DNA of 15,461 bases from JBQCDV01 sp051960855 (GCA_051960855.1 JBQCDV010000218.1:1-15461); one strand, 5' to 3'. Positions 6,656 to 13,278 are shown, counted from the stretch's first letter. Program-made: numbers and translations. The notes: generated by a model not told the origin, from the letters alone.

Positions 6656-7159
6656 CTACCAGCCCGTCGTCCCGGGGCCGCCCTTGAAGGGACCGGTGAC
6701 GCGCGAGGTGATCCAGCCCCCGTAGAAGTCGCCGGCCTGGGCGACGACCACCTCGCCGTCGACGGTGCACCGGTCCATGCGCCCGGGGTAGACGGCGACG
6801 TGGCCTCGCAGGGCGTCGTAGCCCTTCGTTGGTGAGGGGTAGGTCCACGCCGCTGCCTCGGCGGTGCGGTCCGGGGCGGTGACATCGAGGTAGGACGCCC
6901 AGCCTTTGAACTCGCAGTAGGAGCGACCGTCGGTGGGGACGAGAGCGCCCGGCGCCCAGTCCTCCTCGGGGAGGTAGTAGGTCGGAGGGTGGCTCGTCTC
7001 GAGGACCCGCAGCGCACGGCGTGAGTCCGCCACCACGACTCCGCCCAACTCGACCACGACGTGCTCGGCAGTCGGCTCCACTCGCGGCGGCCGTGGGTAG
7101 TCCCACACTGACTCGGGGCGGGGGCTACCGGTGGACGCGCGGCTCGGCTCTTCGGTCAC
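6656..7159 (-). CDS. DUF427 domain protein
   Basis: This is a 167-residue soluble protein of the DUF427 family, common in actinobacteria and of unknown biochemical function. Visible hallmarks are VVVELGGVVVADSRRALRVLETSHPPTYYLP near 34-64, then SYCEFKGWASYLDV near 80-93 and AAWTYPSPTKGYDALRGHVAVYPGRMD in the second half. The repeated small beta-rich units and the conserved HPPTYY and EFKG motifs are typical. The start is a GTG at 7159; no strong ribosome-binding site is visible. The gene is divergent from tRNA-Tyr and separated from it by 31 bases. It has no operon partner on its own strand close enough to suggest a role. Confidence 0.9.
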   Translation of the reverse strand: MTEEPSRASTGSPRPESVWDYPRPPRVEPTAEHVVVELGGVVVADSRRALRVLETSHPPTYYLPEEDWAPGALVPTDGRSYCEFKGWASYLDVTAPDRTAEAAAWTYPSPTKGYDALRGHVAVYPGRMDRCTVDGEVVVAQAGDFYGGWITSRVTGPFKGGPGTTGW

Positions 7160-7170
7160 GCCCCAACATG

Positions 7171-7176
7171 TAACAT
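7171..7176 (+). promoter_or_regulatory. Candidate -10 box (TAACAT) for tRNA-Tyr
   Basis: TAACAT fits TANNNT and would start transcription about eight bases before the mature tRNA 5' end. It lies inside a near-palindrome, CATGTAACATG at 7167-7177, between the divergent DUF427 gene and the tRNA. No convincing -35 was seen. Confidence 0.3.
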
Positions 7177-7190
7177 GGCTCGCGCTTCAC

Positions 7191-7272
7191 GGCAGGTTGC
7201 CCGAGCGGCCAAAGGGAGCGGTCTGTAAAACCGTCGGCTTCGCCTTCGTTGGTTCGAATCCAACACCTGCCA
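7191..7272 (+). tRNA. tRNA-Tyr (GTA)
   Basis: The acceptor GGCAGGT pairs with ACCTGCC, with discriminator A at 7272. The D arm CCC-GAGCGGCCAAA-GGG, the anticodon arm GCGGT-CTGTAAA-ACCGT (anticodon GTA) and the T arm GTTGG-TTCGAAT-CCAAC all close. The long variable arm containing GGCTTCGCC makes this a class II tRNA, as expected for bacterial tRNA-Tyr. CCA is not encoded. Confidence 0.96.
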
Positions 7273-7280
7273 CACCTCGT

Positions 7281-7315
7281 CGAGGGGCGTCACGCGATTC
7301 GCGGGGCGCCCCTCG
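7281..7315 (+). terminator. Hairpin after tRNA-Tyr, candidate terminator
   Basis: CGAGGGGCG at 7281-7289 pairs perfectly with CGCCCCTCG at 7307-7315. The 17-base loop can form its own CGCG-ATT-CGCG stem. It begins nine bases after the tRNA and ends before the VKOR-like gene. There is no U tract. Confidence 0.5.
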
Positions 7316-7330
7316 GTCATATCTCAGAGC

Positions 7331-7930
7331 ATGCCCGCACTCTCCGCCGTCCTGTCCGAGCTCGGCAAGCGCCTGTCTCAGGTCGAGATCGGCCGCCCGA
7401 GCAGCGCTGCCGCCGAGCGCGTGAGCTCCGACCTTCGCCGTGGCCAGGGCCGGTACCTGCGCGACCGGCGACGGGCCACCGCCCTGGCGCTCCTGGCGAC
7501 CGGGGCGCTCGGCGTCGTCGAGGCCTATCAGAGCGGCCTGATTGGGAGCGTCCCTGAGCCGCGCGTCGGCCCGTTGCGCTCGGTCCTGGACGCTGATGCG
7601 GTCGACGCCTCCGGCGAGGCGTACGAGCTGCTGCACACTCCGGACTCCGCCCTCGGCATCGCCTCCTACGGCCTCACCCTGGTCCTGCTCGGCGCCGGGG
7701 CGGGGGACCGCGCCCAGCAGACGCCCTGGTGGCCCGTCCTCGCGGGGGCCAAAGCTGTCGCCGACGCCGGCAATGCCCTCTATCTCTTCGCCGAGCAGCT
7801 CACCAAGCACCGCCGGATCTGCTCCTGGTGCACCGTGGCCGCCGCAGCCAACGTGGCGGCGCTGCCGCTGGCGCTGCCCGAGGCGCGCGCCGCACTGCCC
7901 GTGCTGTGGCGACGGCTGCGCCAGAGGTAG
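7331..7930 (+). CDS. VKOR-like (vitamin K epoxide reductase family) membrane protein
   Basis: This 199-residue protein resembles bacterial VKOR-domain proteins, which use a CxxC to exchange disulfides with quinones in the membrane. The active-site pair is C164-S-W-C167 in HRRICSWCTVAAAANVAALPL. The preceding KVDAS-EAY-LL-TPD-LG-ASY type segment (here DAVDASGEAYELLHTPDSALGIASYGLTLVLL at 89-120) is typical of a soil-bacterial VKOR-like group. Likely membrane segments are about 49-68, 107-122, 135-153 and 166-183. The basic N-terminal 48 residues should be cytoplasmic. The extra loop cysteine pair of full-length VKORs is absent, so direct DsbA-type partner oxidation is not assured. No strong ribosome-binding site precedes the ATG. 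It sits alone between tRNA genes. Confidence 0.75.
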   Translation: MPALSAVLSELGKRLSQVEIGRPSSAAAERVSSDLRRGQGRYLRDRRRATALALLATGALGVVEAYQSGLIGSVPEPRVGPLRSVLDADAVDASGEAYELLHTPDSALGIASYGLTLVLLGAGAGDRAQQTPWWPVLAGAKAVADAGNALYLFAEQLTKHRRICSWCTVAAAANVAALPLALPEARAALPVLWRRLRQR

Positions 7931-7969
7931 CCCGAGCTCGCCGTTTGGCGCCGCCGGTCCCTGGCCGTG

Positions 7970-7975
7970 TACAGT
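7970..7975 (+). promoter_or_regulatory. Candidate -10 box (TACAGT) for tRNA-Thr
   Basis: TACAGT is preceded by TTGGCG at 7945-7950 with a 19-base spacer, and transcription would start a few bases before the tRNA 5' end at 7987. The spacer is slightly long but tolerated. Confidence 0.45.
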
Positions 7976-7986
7976 CATCCGCGCTC

Positions 7987-8059
7987 GCCCCAATAGCTCA
8001 GTCGGCAGAGCGTCTCCATGGTAAGGAGAAGGTCTACGGTTCGATTCCGTATTGGGGCT
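7987..8059 (+). tRNA. tRNA-Thr (GGT)
   Basis: The acceptor GCCCCAA pairs with TTGGGGC, with discriminator T at 8059. The D arm GCTC/GAGC, the anticodon arm TCTCC-ATGGTAA-GGAGA (anticodon GGT) and the T arm TACGG-TTCGATT-CCGTA are all perfect. It is 73 bases long and CCA is not encoded. It lies 54 bases upstream of tRNA-Met. Confidence 0.97.
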
Positions 8060-8075
8060 CGTCGCAGTCGACCGG

Positions 8076-8099
8076 CCCGTCGCCCCCGCGGGCGGCGGG
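8076..8099 (+). terminator. Hairpin between tRNA-Thr and tRNA-Met
   Basis: CCCGTCGCCC at 8076-8085 pairs with GGGCGGCGGG at 8090-8099 (10 bp, one G-U) around a four-base CCGC loop. It could be a terminator for tRNA-Thr or a structure in a joint precursor. No U tract follows. Confidence 0.45.
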
Positions 8100-8113
8100 T
8101 CGTCGTGCTGTGG

Positions 8114-8187
8114 GGCGGAGTAGCTCAGCCTGGTAGAGCAAGCGGCTCATAATCGCTGTGTCGCCGGTTCAAGTCCGGCCTCCGCTA
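8114..8187 (+). tRNA. tRNA-Met (CAT), probably elongator
   Basis: The acceptor GGCGGAG pairs with CTCCGCT (first pair G-U), with discriminator A at 8187. The D arm GCTC/GAGC, the anticodon arm AGCGG-CTCATAA-TCGCT and the T arm GCCGG-TTCAAGT-CCGGC close. Anticodon CAT can be elongator Met, initiator or lysidine-modified Ile. The paired first acceptor position argues against initiator, and its position beside rpmG fits the elongator tRNA-Met seen there in other actinobacteria. Confidence 0.93.
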
Positions 8188-8228
8188 CCTCAGGTGTCCG
8201 CGATTTCGCGACTCGTGCGCGCGCGGGC

Positions 8229-8234
8229 TACCCT
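8229..8234 (+). promoter_or_regulatory. Candidate -10 box (TACCCT) of rpmG
   Basis: TACCCT is preceded by TTCGCG at 8205-8210 with an 18-base spacer. It would start transcription near 8241, about 40 bases before the rpmG start. An AAAGGA ribosome-binding site lies at 8269-8274. Confidence 0.4.
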
Positions 8235-8280
8235 TGTTTGTCCAGAACACTGCTTGACCACTCGTTGCAAAGGACCTCCC

Positions 8281-8451
8281 GTGGCAGCCAAGAGCGCTGA
8301 TATCCGCCCGAAGATCACGCTTGCCTGCGTGGAGTGCAAGGAGCGGAACTACATCACGAAGAAGAACCGTCGCAACGACCCCGACCGCCTCGAGCTCAGC
8401 AAGTACTGCCCGCGCGACCGTCGTCACACGGTCCACCGCGAGACCCGCTGA
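8281..8451 (+). CDS. rpmG: 50S ribosomal protein L33 (bL33)
   Basis: This is a 56-residue protein of the large ribosomal subunit near the E site. ADIRPKITLACVECKERNYITKKNRRNDPDRLEL is almost identical to other actinobacterial L33 proteins. It starts at a GTG seven bases after AAAGGA. L33 zinc ribbons use two CxxC pairs. The first (CVEC) is intact, but the second reads C-P-R-D, so the fourth ligand is Asp (GAC, two base changes from a Cys codon). Asp may still bind zinc, or the protein may be partly zinc-independent. The gene heads the rpmG-MaoC-MaoC-murB block. Confidence 0.96.
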   Translation: MAAKSADIRPKITLACVECKERNYITKKNRRNDPDRLELSKYCPRDRRHTVHRETR

Positions 8452-8490
8452 GCTCTGGCGCTGCGGACGTCGCTGCCGTCAGCCTGCTAC

Positions 8491-8522
8491 CGAGGGCCGC
8501 ACCCACGTGGGTGCGGCCCTCG
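8491..8522 (+). terminator. Perfect 32-base palindrome after rpmG, candidate terminator
   Basis: CGAGGGCCGCACCCAC at 8491-8506 is followed immediately by its exact reverse complement to 8522. As RNA this gives a stem of 14 or more pairs with an ACGT loop. It begins 40 bases after the rpmG stop. No U tract follows, so it may be a terminator or an mRNA 3'-end stabiliser. Confidence 0.65.
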
Positions 8523-8523
8523 C

Positions 8524-8553
8524 TGCTGTCCCGAGCAGTGCTGTCCCGAGCAG
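8524..8553. repeat. Exact 15-base tandem duplication after rpmG
   Basis: TGCTGTCCCGAGCAG occurs twice in a row (8524-8538, 8539-8553). Each copy also contains a small inverted repeat, TGCT...AGCA. It lies between the palindrome and the first MaoC-like gene. Confidence 0.9.
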
Positions 8554-8586
8554 AGCCGCTCGGCCGACCGCCGCTAGCGTTGCGCC

Positions 8587-9045
8587 ATGCCTCTGGACGC
8601 GTCCTACGTCGGACGGACCTACCCCCCGTCGCCGCCCTACGAGGTGTCGCGGCAGAAGATCCGAGAGTTCGCCGACGCCATCGGTGACCGCTCGCCGGTC
8701 TACCGCGACCCCGAGGCCGCGCAGGCCCTCGGCTACCGCGATGTCATCGCCCCCCCGACCTTTCTCACGGTGCTGACCTTCGCTGTCGGCGACTCGCTGT
8801 TCGAGGACCCTGGGCTGGGCCTGGACTACAGCCGGGTCGTGCACGGCGAGCAGCGCTTTACCGCGACCCGCCCCGTCGTCGCCGGGGACGTGCTGGTCTC
8901 GACGGTGACGATCGATGGCATCCGCGCCGCGGGCGGCAACGACATCCTCACCACGCGCACCGAGGTCACGACGACCGACCAGGAGCCCGTCGCCACCCTC
9001 GTGTCGGTCCTGGTCGCCAGGGGGACAGCCGAGGTGGCGTCATGA
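8587..9045 (+). CDS. MaoC-like dehydratase subunit, HadA/HadC type (non-catalytic partner)
   Basis: This 152-residue single hot-dog protein has a MaoC N-terminal/FAS1-like dehydratase fold. In mycobacteria the neighbouring HadA and HadB form the (3R)-hydroxyacyl-ACP dehydratase of long-chain fatty-acid elongation. Here the motif is IGDRSPVYRDPEAAQALGYRDVIAPPTF. It aligns with the hydratase-2 motif but lacks the catalytic D-x4-H, as expected for the substrate-binding HadA-type partner. GLDYSRVVHGEQRFTATRPVVAGDVL is the second conserved block. It overlaps the next gene by ATGA, so the pair is probably made together as a heterodimer. In an organism without mycolic acids the substrate is uncertain. 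Confidence 0.87.
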   Translation: MPLDASYVGRTYPPSPPYEVSRQKIREFADAIGDRSPVYRDPEAAQALGYRDVIAPPTFLTVLTFAVGDSLFEDPGLGLDYSRVVHGEQRFTATRPVVAGDVLVSTVTIDGIRAAGGNDILTTRTEVTTTDQEPVATLVSVLVARGTAEVAS

Positions 9046-9473
9046 CCGCACCACTGCGACGTTCGGAGGTTGCCGAAGGGCAGGAGCTGCCGTCGCTGGC
9101 GGTACGCGTCCGCCGCGCCGACCTCGTGCGCTACGCCGGGGCCAGCGGCGACTTCAACGTCATCCACTGGAACCAGCGGGTCGCGCAGTCGGTCGGCCTG
9201 CCCGACGTCATCGCGCACGGAATGCTCACGATGGCTATCGCCGGCCGGGCGGTCACCGACTGGGTGGGCGACCCGGGGCGAGTCGTCGACTACACGGTGC
9301 GGTTCACCAAGCCCGTCGTCGTCCCCGACGACGACGAGGGCGCCGAGGTCGTCGTTGCCGGCCGTGTCACGTCCGTTGACGAGCAGGGTGTCGCTCGCAT
9401 CGACCTCACGGTCACCTCAGGCGAGGCGAAGGTGCTCGGCGGCGCCCGGATGCTGGTGCGGCTGGACGCGTGA
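9042..9473 (+). CDS. MaoC-like dehydratase subunit, HadB type (catalytic)
   Basis: This 143-residue hot-dog protein keeps the hydratase-2 active site. In YAGASGDFNVIHWNQRVAQSVGLPDVIAHGMLTM the D and H of GDFNVIHW are the catalytic pair, and AHGMLTM is the following helix. It is the partner of the upstream HadA-like protein, with which it shares an ATGA junction. Together they would dehydrate (3R)-3-hydroxyacyl thioesters. Its stop overlaps the murB start (GTGA at 9470), so a fatty-acid-type enzyme and a cell-wall precursor enzyme are translationally coupled. This order is shared with other actinobacteria as far as I recall. Confidence 0.9.
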   Translation: MTAPLRRSEVAEGQELPSLAVRVRRADLVRYAGASGDFNVIHWNQRVAQSVGLPDVIAHGMLTMAIAGRAVTDWVGDPGRVVDYTVRFTKPVVVPDDDEGAEVVVAGRVTSVDEQGVARIDLTVTSGEAKVLGGARMLVRLDA

Positions 9474-10510
9474 CCGACCAGACCCTGGCCGACCAGACCC
9501 TGGCCGGCCTGACCACGTTGCGCGTGGGCGGCCCCGCCCGCGCGGTGCGGGTCGCCGAGAGCCGTGAGGAGCTCGTGGCCGCCGTTCGCGAGCTCGACGC
9601 GGCAGGGGAGCGGCTGCTGGTGGTGGGCGGCGGCAGCAACCTGCTCGTCGCCGACACGGGTGTCGACGGCACCGTCGTGCTCGTCCGGAACCGCGGGCTG
9701 CACATCGCGCGCGACGATGGCGGCCACGTCGAGGTGACCGTCGAGGCAGGGCACCCGTGGGACGACCTCGTCGCGGAGACGCTGGCGGAGCGCCTGACGG
9801 GGCTCGAGGCGCTGTCAGGCATTCCCGGCCTCACGGGTGCCACCCCCGTGCAGAACGTCGGTGCGTACGGCCAGGAGGTCGCTCAGGTCCTCACCGCGGT
9901 GGTGCTGCTCGAGCGCGCCTCCGGCCAGGTGCGCGACGTCCCCGCCGCCGATCTCGGGCTCGCCTACCGGACCAGCCGGCTCAAGGGCCGGAACGACGAG
10001 GTCGTGCTGGCGGCCCGTTTCCGGCTGCGTCGCTCGCGCGAGAGCGAGCCGGTGCGCTACGCCGAACTGGCACGCGCGCTCGGCGTGGCGGTCGGCGACA
10101 GGGCGGAGGCCGAAGACGTGCGCGAGGCCGTGCTGGCGCTGCGGCGGGGCAAGGGGATGGTCCTCGACCCGGAGGACCACGACACGTGGAGCGCGGGGTC
10201 GTTCTTCACCAACCCCTTCGTGCCACGGGAGCTGGCGGACCGGCTGCCCGAAGGTGCCCCGCGCTGGGTGCAGGAGGACGGCCGGGTCAAGACGTCGGCG
10301 GCGTGGCTCATCGAGCACGCCGGCTTCAGCAAGGGCTACCGGCGAGGACGGGCGGGCCTGTCGACCAAGCACACTCTCGCGCTCACCAACCGGGGCGGTG
10401 CCACCGCCGCCGAGATCGTCGAGCTGGCGCGGGAGGTGCGCGACGGCGTACGGCAGGCCTTCGGTCTCGACCTGCACCACGAGCCCGTCGCCTACGGCGT
10501 GGAGATCTAG
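9470..10510 (+). CDS. murB: UDP-N-acetylenolpyruvoylglucosamine reductase
   Basis: MurB is an FAD enzyme that uses NADPH to reduce UDP-GlcNAc-enolpyruvate to UDP-MurNAc, the second committed step of cytoplasmic peptidoglycan precursor synthesis. The 346-residue protein has VVGGGSNLLVADTG at 51-64 and IPGLTGATPVQNVGAYGQEV at 118-137 for FAD. It also has YRTSRLKG around R167, catalytic S244 in SAGSFFTNPF and E338 in HHEPVAYG. It is a type I MurB with the Tyr-containing substrate loop region. The GTG start overlaps the MaoC stop. Residues 3-12 repeat DQTLA twice, from an exact 15-base duplication. The TAG stop shares the palindrome CTAG with the stop of the convergent GntR gene. Confidence 0.97.
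   Translation: MTDQTLADQTLAGLTTLRVGGPARAVRVAESREELVAAVRELDAAGERLLVVGGGSNLLVADTGVDGTVVLVRNRGLHIARDDGGHVEVTVEAGHPWDDLVAETLAERLTGLEALSGIPGLTGATPVQNVGAYGQEVAQVLTAVVLLERASGQVRDVPAADLGLAYRTSRLKGRNDEVVLAARFRLRRSRESEPVRYAELARALGVAVGDRAEAEDVREAVLALRRGKGMVLDPEDHDTWSAGSFFTNPFVPRELADRLPEGAPRWVQEDGRVKTSAAWLIEHAGFSKGYRRGRAGLSTKHTLALTNRGGATAAEIVELAREVRDGVRQAFGLDLHHEPVAYGVEI
9476..9505 (+). repeat. Exact 15-base tandem duplication at the 5' end of murB
   Basis: GACCAGACCCTGGCC occurs twice in succession (9476-9490, 9491-9505). It adds five residues (DQTLA) immediately after the start codon, upstream of the conserved TTLRVGGPA, so folding should be little affected. Confidence 0.92.
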
Positions 10511-10893
10511 CCCCGCCAGGCAGCGCGGACCTCGTCCAGCAGCTCCGACTCCGAGAGCTCGGCGGCACGGGCCGCTGCGACGACGTCGGACACCGCGGCC
10601 GCGAGCCGGTACCGCACGCCGCTGCTGGTGTCGGCGATCACCGTGCCGGCGCGCGTCGCGGTGACGACGACGCCGTCCGCCTCCAGAGCCCGGTACGCCT
10701 TGGCCACGGTGCCGGGTGCCAGGGCTAGTCGTGCGGCCAGACCGCGGACGGTCGGGAGCCGGTCACCTGGCCGCGCCCTGCCCTCGGCGACGGCCTCGAC
10801 CACCTGCCGCCGCAGCTGCTCGGAGACCGGTGTCGGCTCGTCGGCGAGGTGCAGCTCCTCCTGCCAGCTGGCCGCGCCACCGGTGGCGCTCAT
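10507..10893 (-). CDS. GntR family transcriptional regulator, YtrA-like
   Basis: This 128-residue protein has an N-terminal winged helix at about 18-92: PVSEQLRRQVVEAVAEGRARPGDRLPTVRGLAARLALAPGTVAKAYRALEADGVV. The short helical C terminus is typical of the YtrA subfamily. Such regulators usually repress an adjacent ABC transporter operon and respond to envelope stress or small ligands, but no transporter lies here. It is the last gene of a minus-strand run. Its ATG overlaps the stop of the adenosine deaminase-like gene (ATGA at 10890-10893), so expression is coupled to that gene. Its own target is not visible; no obvious long inverted repeat was found near its start. Confidence 0.88.
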   Translation of the reverse strand: MSATGGAASWQEELHLADEPTPVSEQLRRQVVEAVAEGRARPGDRLPTVRGLAARLALAPGTVAKAYRALEADGVVVTATRAGTVIADTSSGVRYRLAAAVSDVVAAARAAELSESELLDEVRAAWRG

Positions 10894-11909
10894 GTCGGCA
10901 GCTCCAGCCAGTCATCCACGCCAGCGAGCAGGCGCTTCTGGACGTCCTCGGGCGCCGCGCTGGCCGTGATCGACTGCCGGGCCAGCTCGGCGAGGGTCGC
11001 GTCGTCGAAGCCGTGCGCCTCGCGTGCAGCGTCGTACTGCGCCACCAGCCGCGACCCAAAGAGCAGCGGGTCGTCGGCACCGAGCGCGATGGGCACGCCC
11101 GCCGCGACGAACGCCGGCAGCGGCACGTCTGCCAGCGACGGCCAGACGCCGAGAGCCACGTTGGACGCCGGGCAGATCTCGCAGGCGACCTGATGCTCCG
11201 CGAGCAGGTCCAGCGCGCGCTGGTCCTCCGCCGCCCGCACGCCGTGACCGAGCCGGTCCGCGCCCAGCTCGGCGATCGCCGCGCGCACGGCGACCGGGCC
11301 GAGCAGCTCACCGGCGTGCGGCACCGACAGCAGGCCGGCGCGGCGGGCGATCGCGAACGCGCGCACGAACTCCTCGGCTCCGCCACGGCGTTCGTCGTTC
11401 GACAGTCCGAAGCCGACCACCCCTCGACCCGCGAACGACGCCGCGAGCCGGGCGAGCGTCCGTGCGTCCATGGGGTGACGAGTGCGGTTGGCGGCGATCA
11501 CGATCGCCACGCCGATCCCCGTGGCCTCGCTGGCCTCCGCTGCAGCGTCGAGCACGAGCTCCGTCACAGCGGTGATCCCGCCGAAGCGTGCGGCGTAGCC
11601 GGAGGGGTCGACCTGCAGCTCCAGCCAGCCGGAGCCCTCGGCGGCGTCATCCTCGGCCGCCTCGCGGATGATGCGCCGCAGGTCCTCGGGCGTGGTCAGG
11701 ACCGAGCGCGCGAGGTCGTAGAGCCGCTGGAAGCGGAACCAGCCGCGCTCGTCGCGCGCGGACAGCTGCGGCGGCCACTCGGCCACGAGCGAGTCCGGCA
11801 GCCGCACGCCGTGCTCGGAGGCCAGCTCGACCAGCGTCGCGTGACGCATGGAGCCGGTCAGGTGCAGATGCAGGTGCGCCTTGGGCAGCGCCGCCAGCGG
11901 CCGCGGCAC
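10890..11909 (-). CDS. Adenosine deaminase-like amidohydrolase
   Basis: This metal-dependent hydrolase belongs to the adenosine/AMP deaminase family (TIM barrel). From the GTG at 11909 it has 339 residues, the family's usual length. Motifs are KAHLHLHLTGSM, with metal ligands H14 and H16; SVPHAGE, the third His and catalytic Glu; LGHGVRAAED; EICPASNVALG; and ALGADDPLLFG, the metal-binding Asp. The classical HxHLDG reads HLHLTG, so the substrate-contacting Asp is Thr18 and the usual E before HVH is His12. The true substrate may therefore not be adenosine. The longer open frame upstream of 11909 overlaps aspC and carries no family similarity. It lies 16 bases after the aminotransferase stop, in one operon with it. 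Confidence 0.85.
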   Translation of the reverse strand: MPRPLAALPKAHLHLHLTGSMRHATLVELASEHGVRLPDSLVAEWPPQLSARDERGWFRFQRLYDLARSVLTTPEDLRRIIREAAEDDAAEGSGWLELQVDPSGYAARFGGITAVTELVLDAAAEASEATGIGVAIVIAANRTRHPMDARTLARLAASFAGRGVVGFGLSNDERRGGAEEFVRAFAIARRAGLLSVPHAGELLGPVAVRAAIAELGADRLGHGVRAAEDQRALDLLAEHQVACEICPASNVALGVWPSLADVPLPAFVAAGVPIALGADDPLLFGSRLVAQYDAAREAHGFDDATLAELARQSITASAAPEDVQKRLLAGVDDWLELPT

Positions 11910-11925
11910 GACGGAGGCTCTCGGC

Positions 11926-13200
11926 TCAGCGACCGGCAGGGAGCTCGGAGAGCAAGGACGCGATCCGGTCGACACCCTCGACGAGGTCGCTCTCGGCCAG
12001 GGCGTAGGACAGCCGCAGGTAGCCCGAGGGGCCGAACGCCTCACCAGGCACCACGGCCACCTCCGCCTCGTCGAGGATCACCTCGGCGAGCTCGGCCGAG
12101 GTCGACGGGCGCCGACCGCGGAGCTCGGCGCCGGCCGCGACCGCGTCGAGGACGCCGGTCACCGACGGGTAGGCGTAGAAGGCGCCCAGCGGTGTCGGGC
12201 AGTCGACCCCGGGGATCGCGTTGAGCTTGTCGACGATGGTGCGCCGCCGCCGGTCGAAGGCCGCCCGCATCTGGGCGACGGCGTCAAGACCGCCCTCCAA
12301 CGCGGCCAGGGCTGCCCGCTGCGAGACGTTGGCGACGTTGCTCGAGAGGTGCGACTGCAGATTGCCCGCGGCCTTGATGACATCCTGCGGCGCGATCATC
12401 CAGCCCACGCGCCAGCCGGTCATCGCGTAGGTCTTCGCCACGCCATTGAGCAGGATGGTGGTGTCGGCGAGCTCCGGGACGACCTTCAGGACCGAGGCGT
12501 AGGTCGCCCCCTCATAGACCAGGTGCTGGTAGATCTCGTCGCTGATGACCCAGATGCCGTGCTCGAGTGCCCAGCGCCCGATCTCGGCGAGCTGGTCCGG
12601 GGTGTAGACGGCGCCGGTCGGGTTCGACGGCGAGCACAGCAGCAGCGCCTTGGTGCGGGGAGTGCGAGCCGCCTCCAGCTGCTCGACCGTGACGAGGTAG
12701 CCCTGCTGCGGGCCGGCGAACACCTCGACGACGTCGGCACCCGCCAGGCGGGCCGCCTCCGGATAGGTCGTCCAGTACGGCGCCGGCAGCAGCAGCTCGT
12801 CGCCGTCGCTCAGGATGGTGGCCATGGCCTGGAAGACCGCCTGCTTGCCCCCGTTGGTGACGAGGACCTGGCCAGCCGAGACGTCGATCTCGTCGTCGCG
12901 CAGCGTGGCCGCAGCGATCGCCTCACGCAGCTCGGGCAGCCCGGCGGCCGGCGTGTAGCGGTGGTTGCGGGGGTCGCGGGCGGCAGCGACGGCCGCCTCC
13001 ACGATGTAGTCCGGCGTGGGGAAGTCGGGCTCGCCAGCACCGAAGCCGATCACGGGTCGCCCGGCGGCCTTGAGCGCCTTGGCCTTCGCATCCACCGCGA
13101 GGGTGGCGGACTCGGCGATGGCGGCGATCCGCGGGGAGATCCGGGCGGAGCGGCCGGTGGCGCCAGGGACGGGGGTCGCAGGTGTCGTCGCGGCGGTCAT
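11926..13200 (-). CDS. aspC: PLP-dependent aspartate aminotransferase (class I, Ib subgroup)
   Basis: It transfers the amino group between aspartate and 2-oxoglutarate in the cytoplasm, and relatives also accept prephenate or aromatic acids. From the ATG at 13200 it has 424 residues. PLP-site residues are N193 in SPSNPTGAVY, D221 and Y224 in SDEIYQHLVY, K256 in NGVAKTYAMTGWRVGW (Schiff-base lysine), and the C-terminal arginine in GYLRLSYA. The N-terminal PVIGFGAGEPDFPTPDYIVEAA is typical of subgroup Ib. The open frame continues 17 codons further to a TTG, but that extension (rich in D, C and N) is not family-like. A GGAGG lies only one base before the ATG, so the translation signal is odd. 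It is the first gene of the minus-strand operon. Confidence 0.93.
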   Translation of the reverse strand: MTAATTPATPVPGATGRSARISPRIAAIAESATLAVDAKAKALKAAGRPVIGFGAGEPDFPTPDYIVEAAVAAARDPRNHRYTPAAGLPELREAIAAATLRDDEIDVSAGQVLVTNGGKQAVFQAMATILSDGDELLLPAPYWTTYPEAARLAGADVVEVFAGPQQGYLVTVEQLEAARTPRTKALLLCSPSNPTGAVYTPDQLAEIGRWALEHGIWVISDEIYQHLVYEGATYASVLKVVPELADTTILLNGVAKTYAMTGWRVGWMIAPQDVIKAAGNLQSHLSSNVANVSQRAALAALEGGLDAVAQMRAAFDRRRRTIVDKLNAIPGVDCPTPLGAFYAYPSVTGVLDAVAAGAELRGRRPSTSAELAEVILDEAEVAVVPGEAFGPSGYLRLSYALAESDLVEGVDRIASLLSELPAGR

Positions 13201-13256
13201 GCCTCCATCGTCGCAGTCGTTGTCGCATGAGTTCGACTCAGGTGCGTCCAAGCGCC

Positions 13257-13262
13257 TAGACT
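13257..13262 (+). promoter_or_regulatory. Candidate -10 box (TAGACT) for tRNA-Trp
   Basis: TAGACT is preceded by TTCGAC at 13232-13237 with a 19-base spacer. Transcription would start near 13269, giving a 45-base precursor leader that contains the hairpin at 13279-13304. Confidence 0.4.
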
Positions 13263-13278
13263 GTGGCGACGTGGCTGA

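Noticed and set aside
7187..7993. 268-codon minus-strand frame covering tRNA-Tyr and the VKOR-like gene
   Set aside because: It runs through a tRNA and opposite a gene with a clear CxxC membrane-protein pattern.
10716..12224. 502-codon plus-strand open frame opposite the GntR and deaminase genes, and a 460-codon one at 11848-13230 opposite aspC
   Set aside because: Both are antisense to well-conserved genes, are rich in Arg/Gly/Pro, and show no family similarity.
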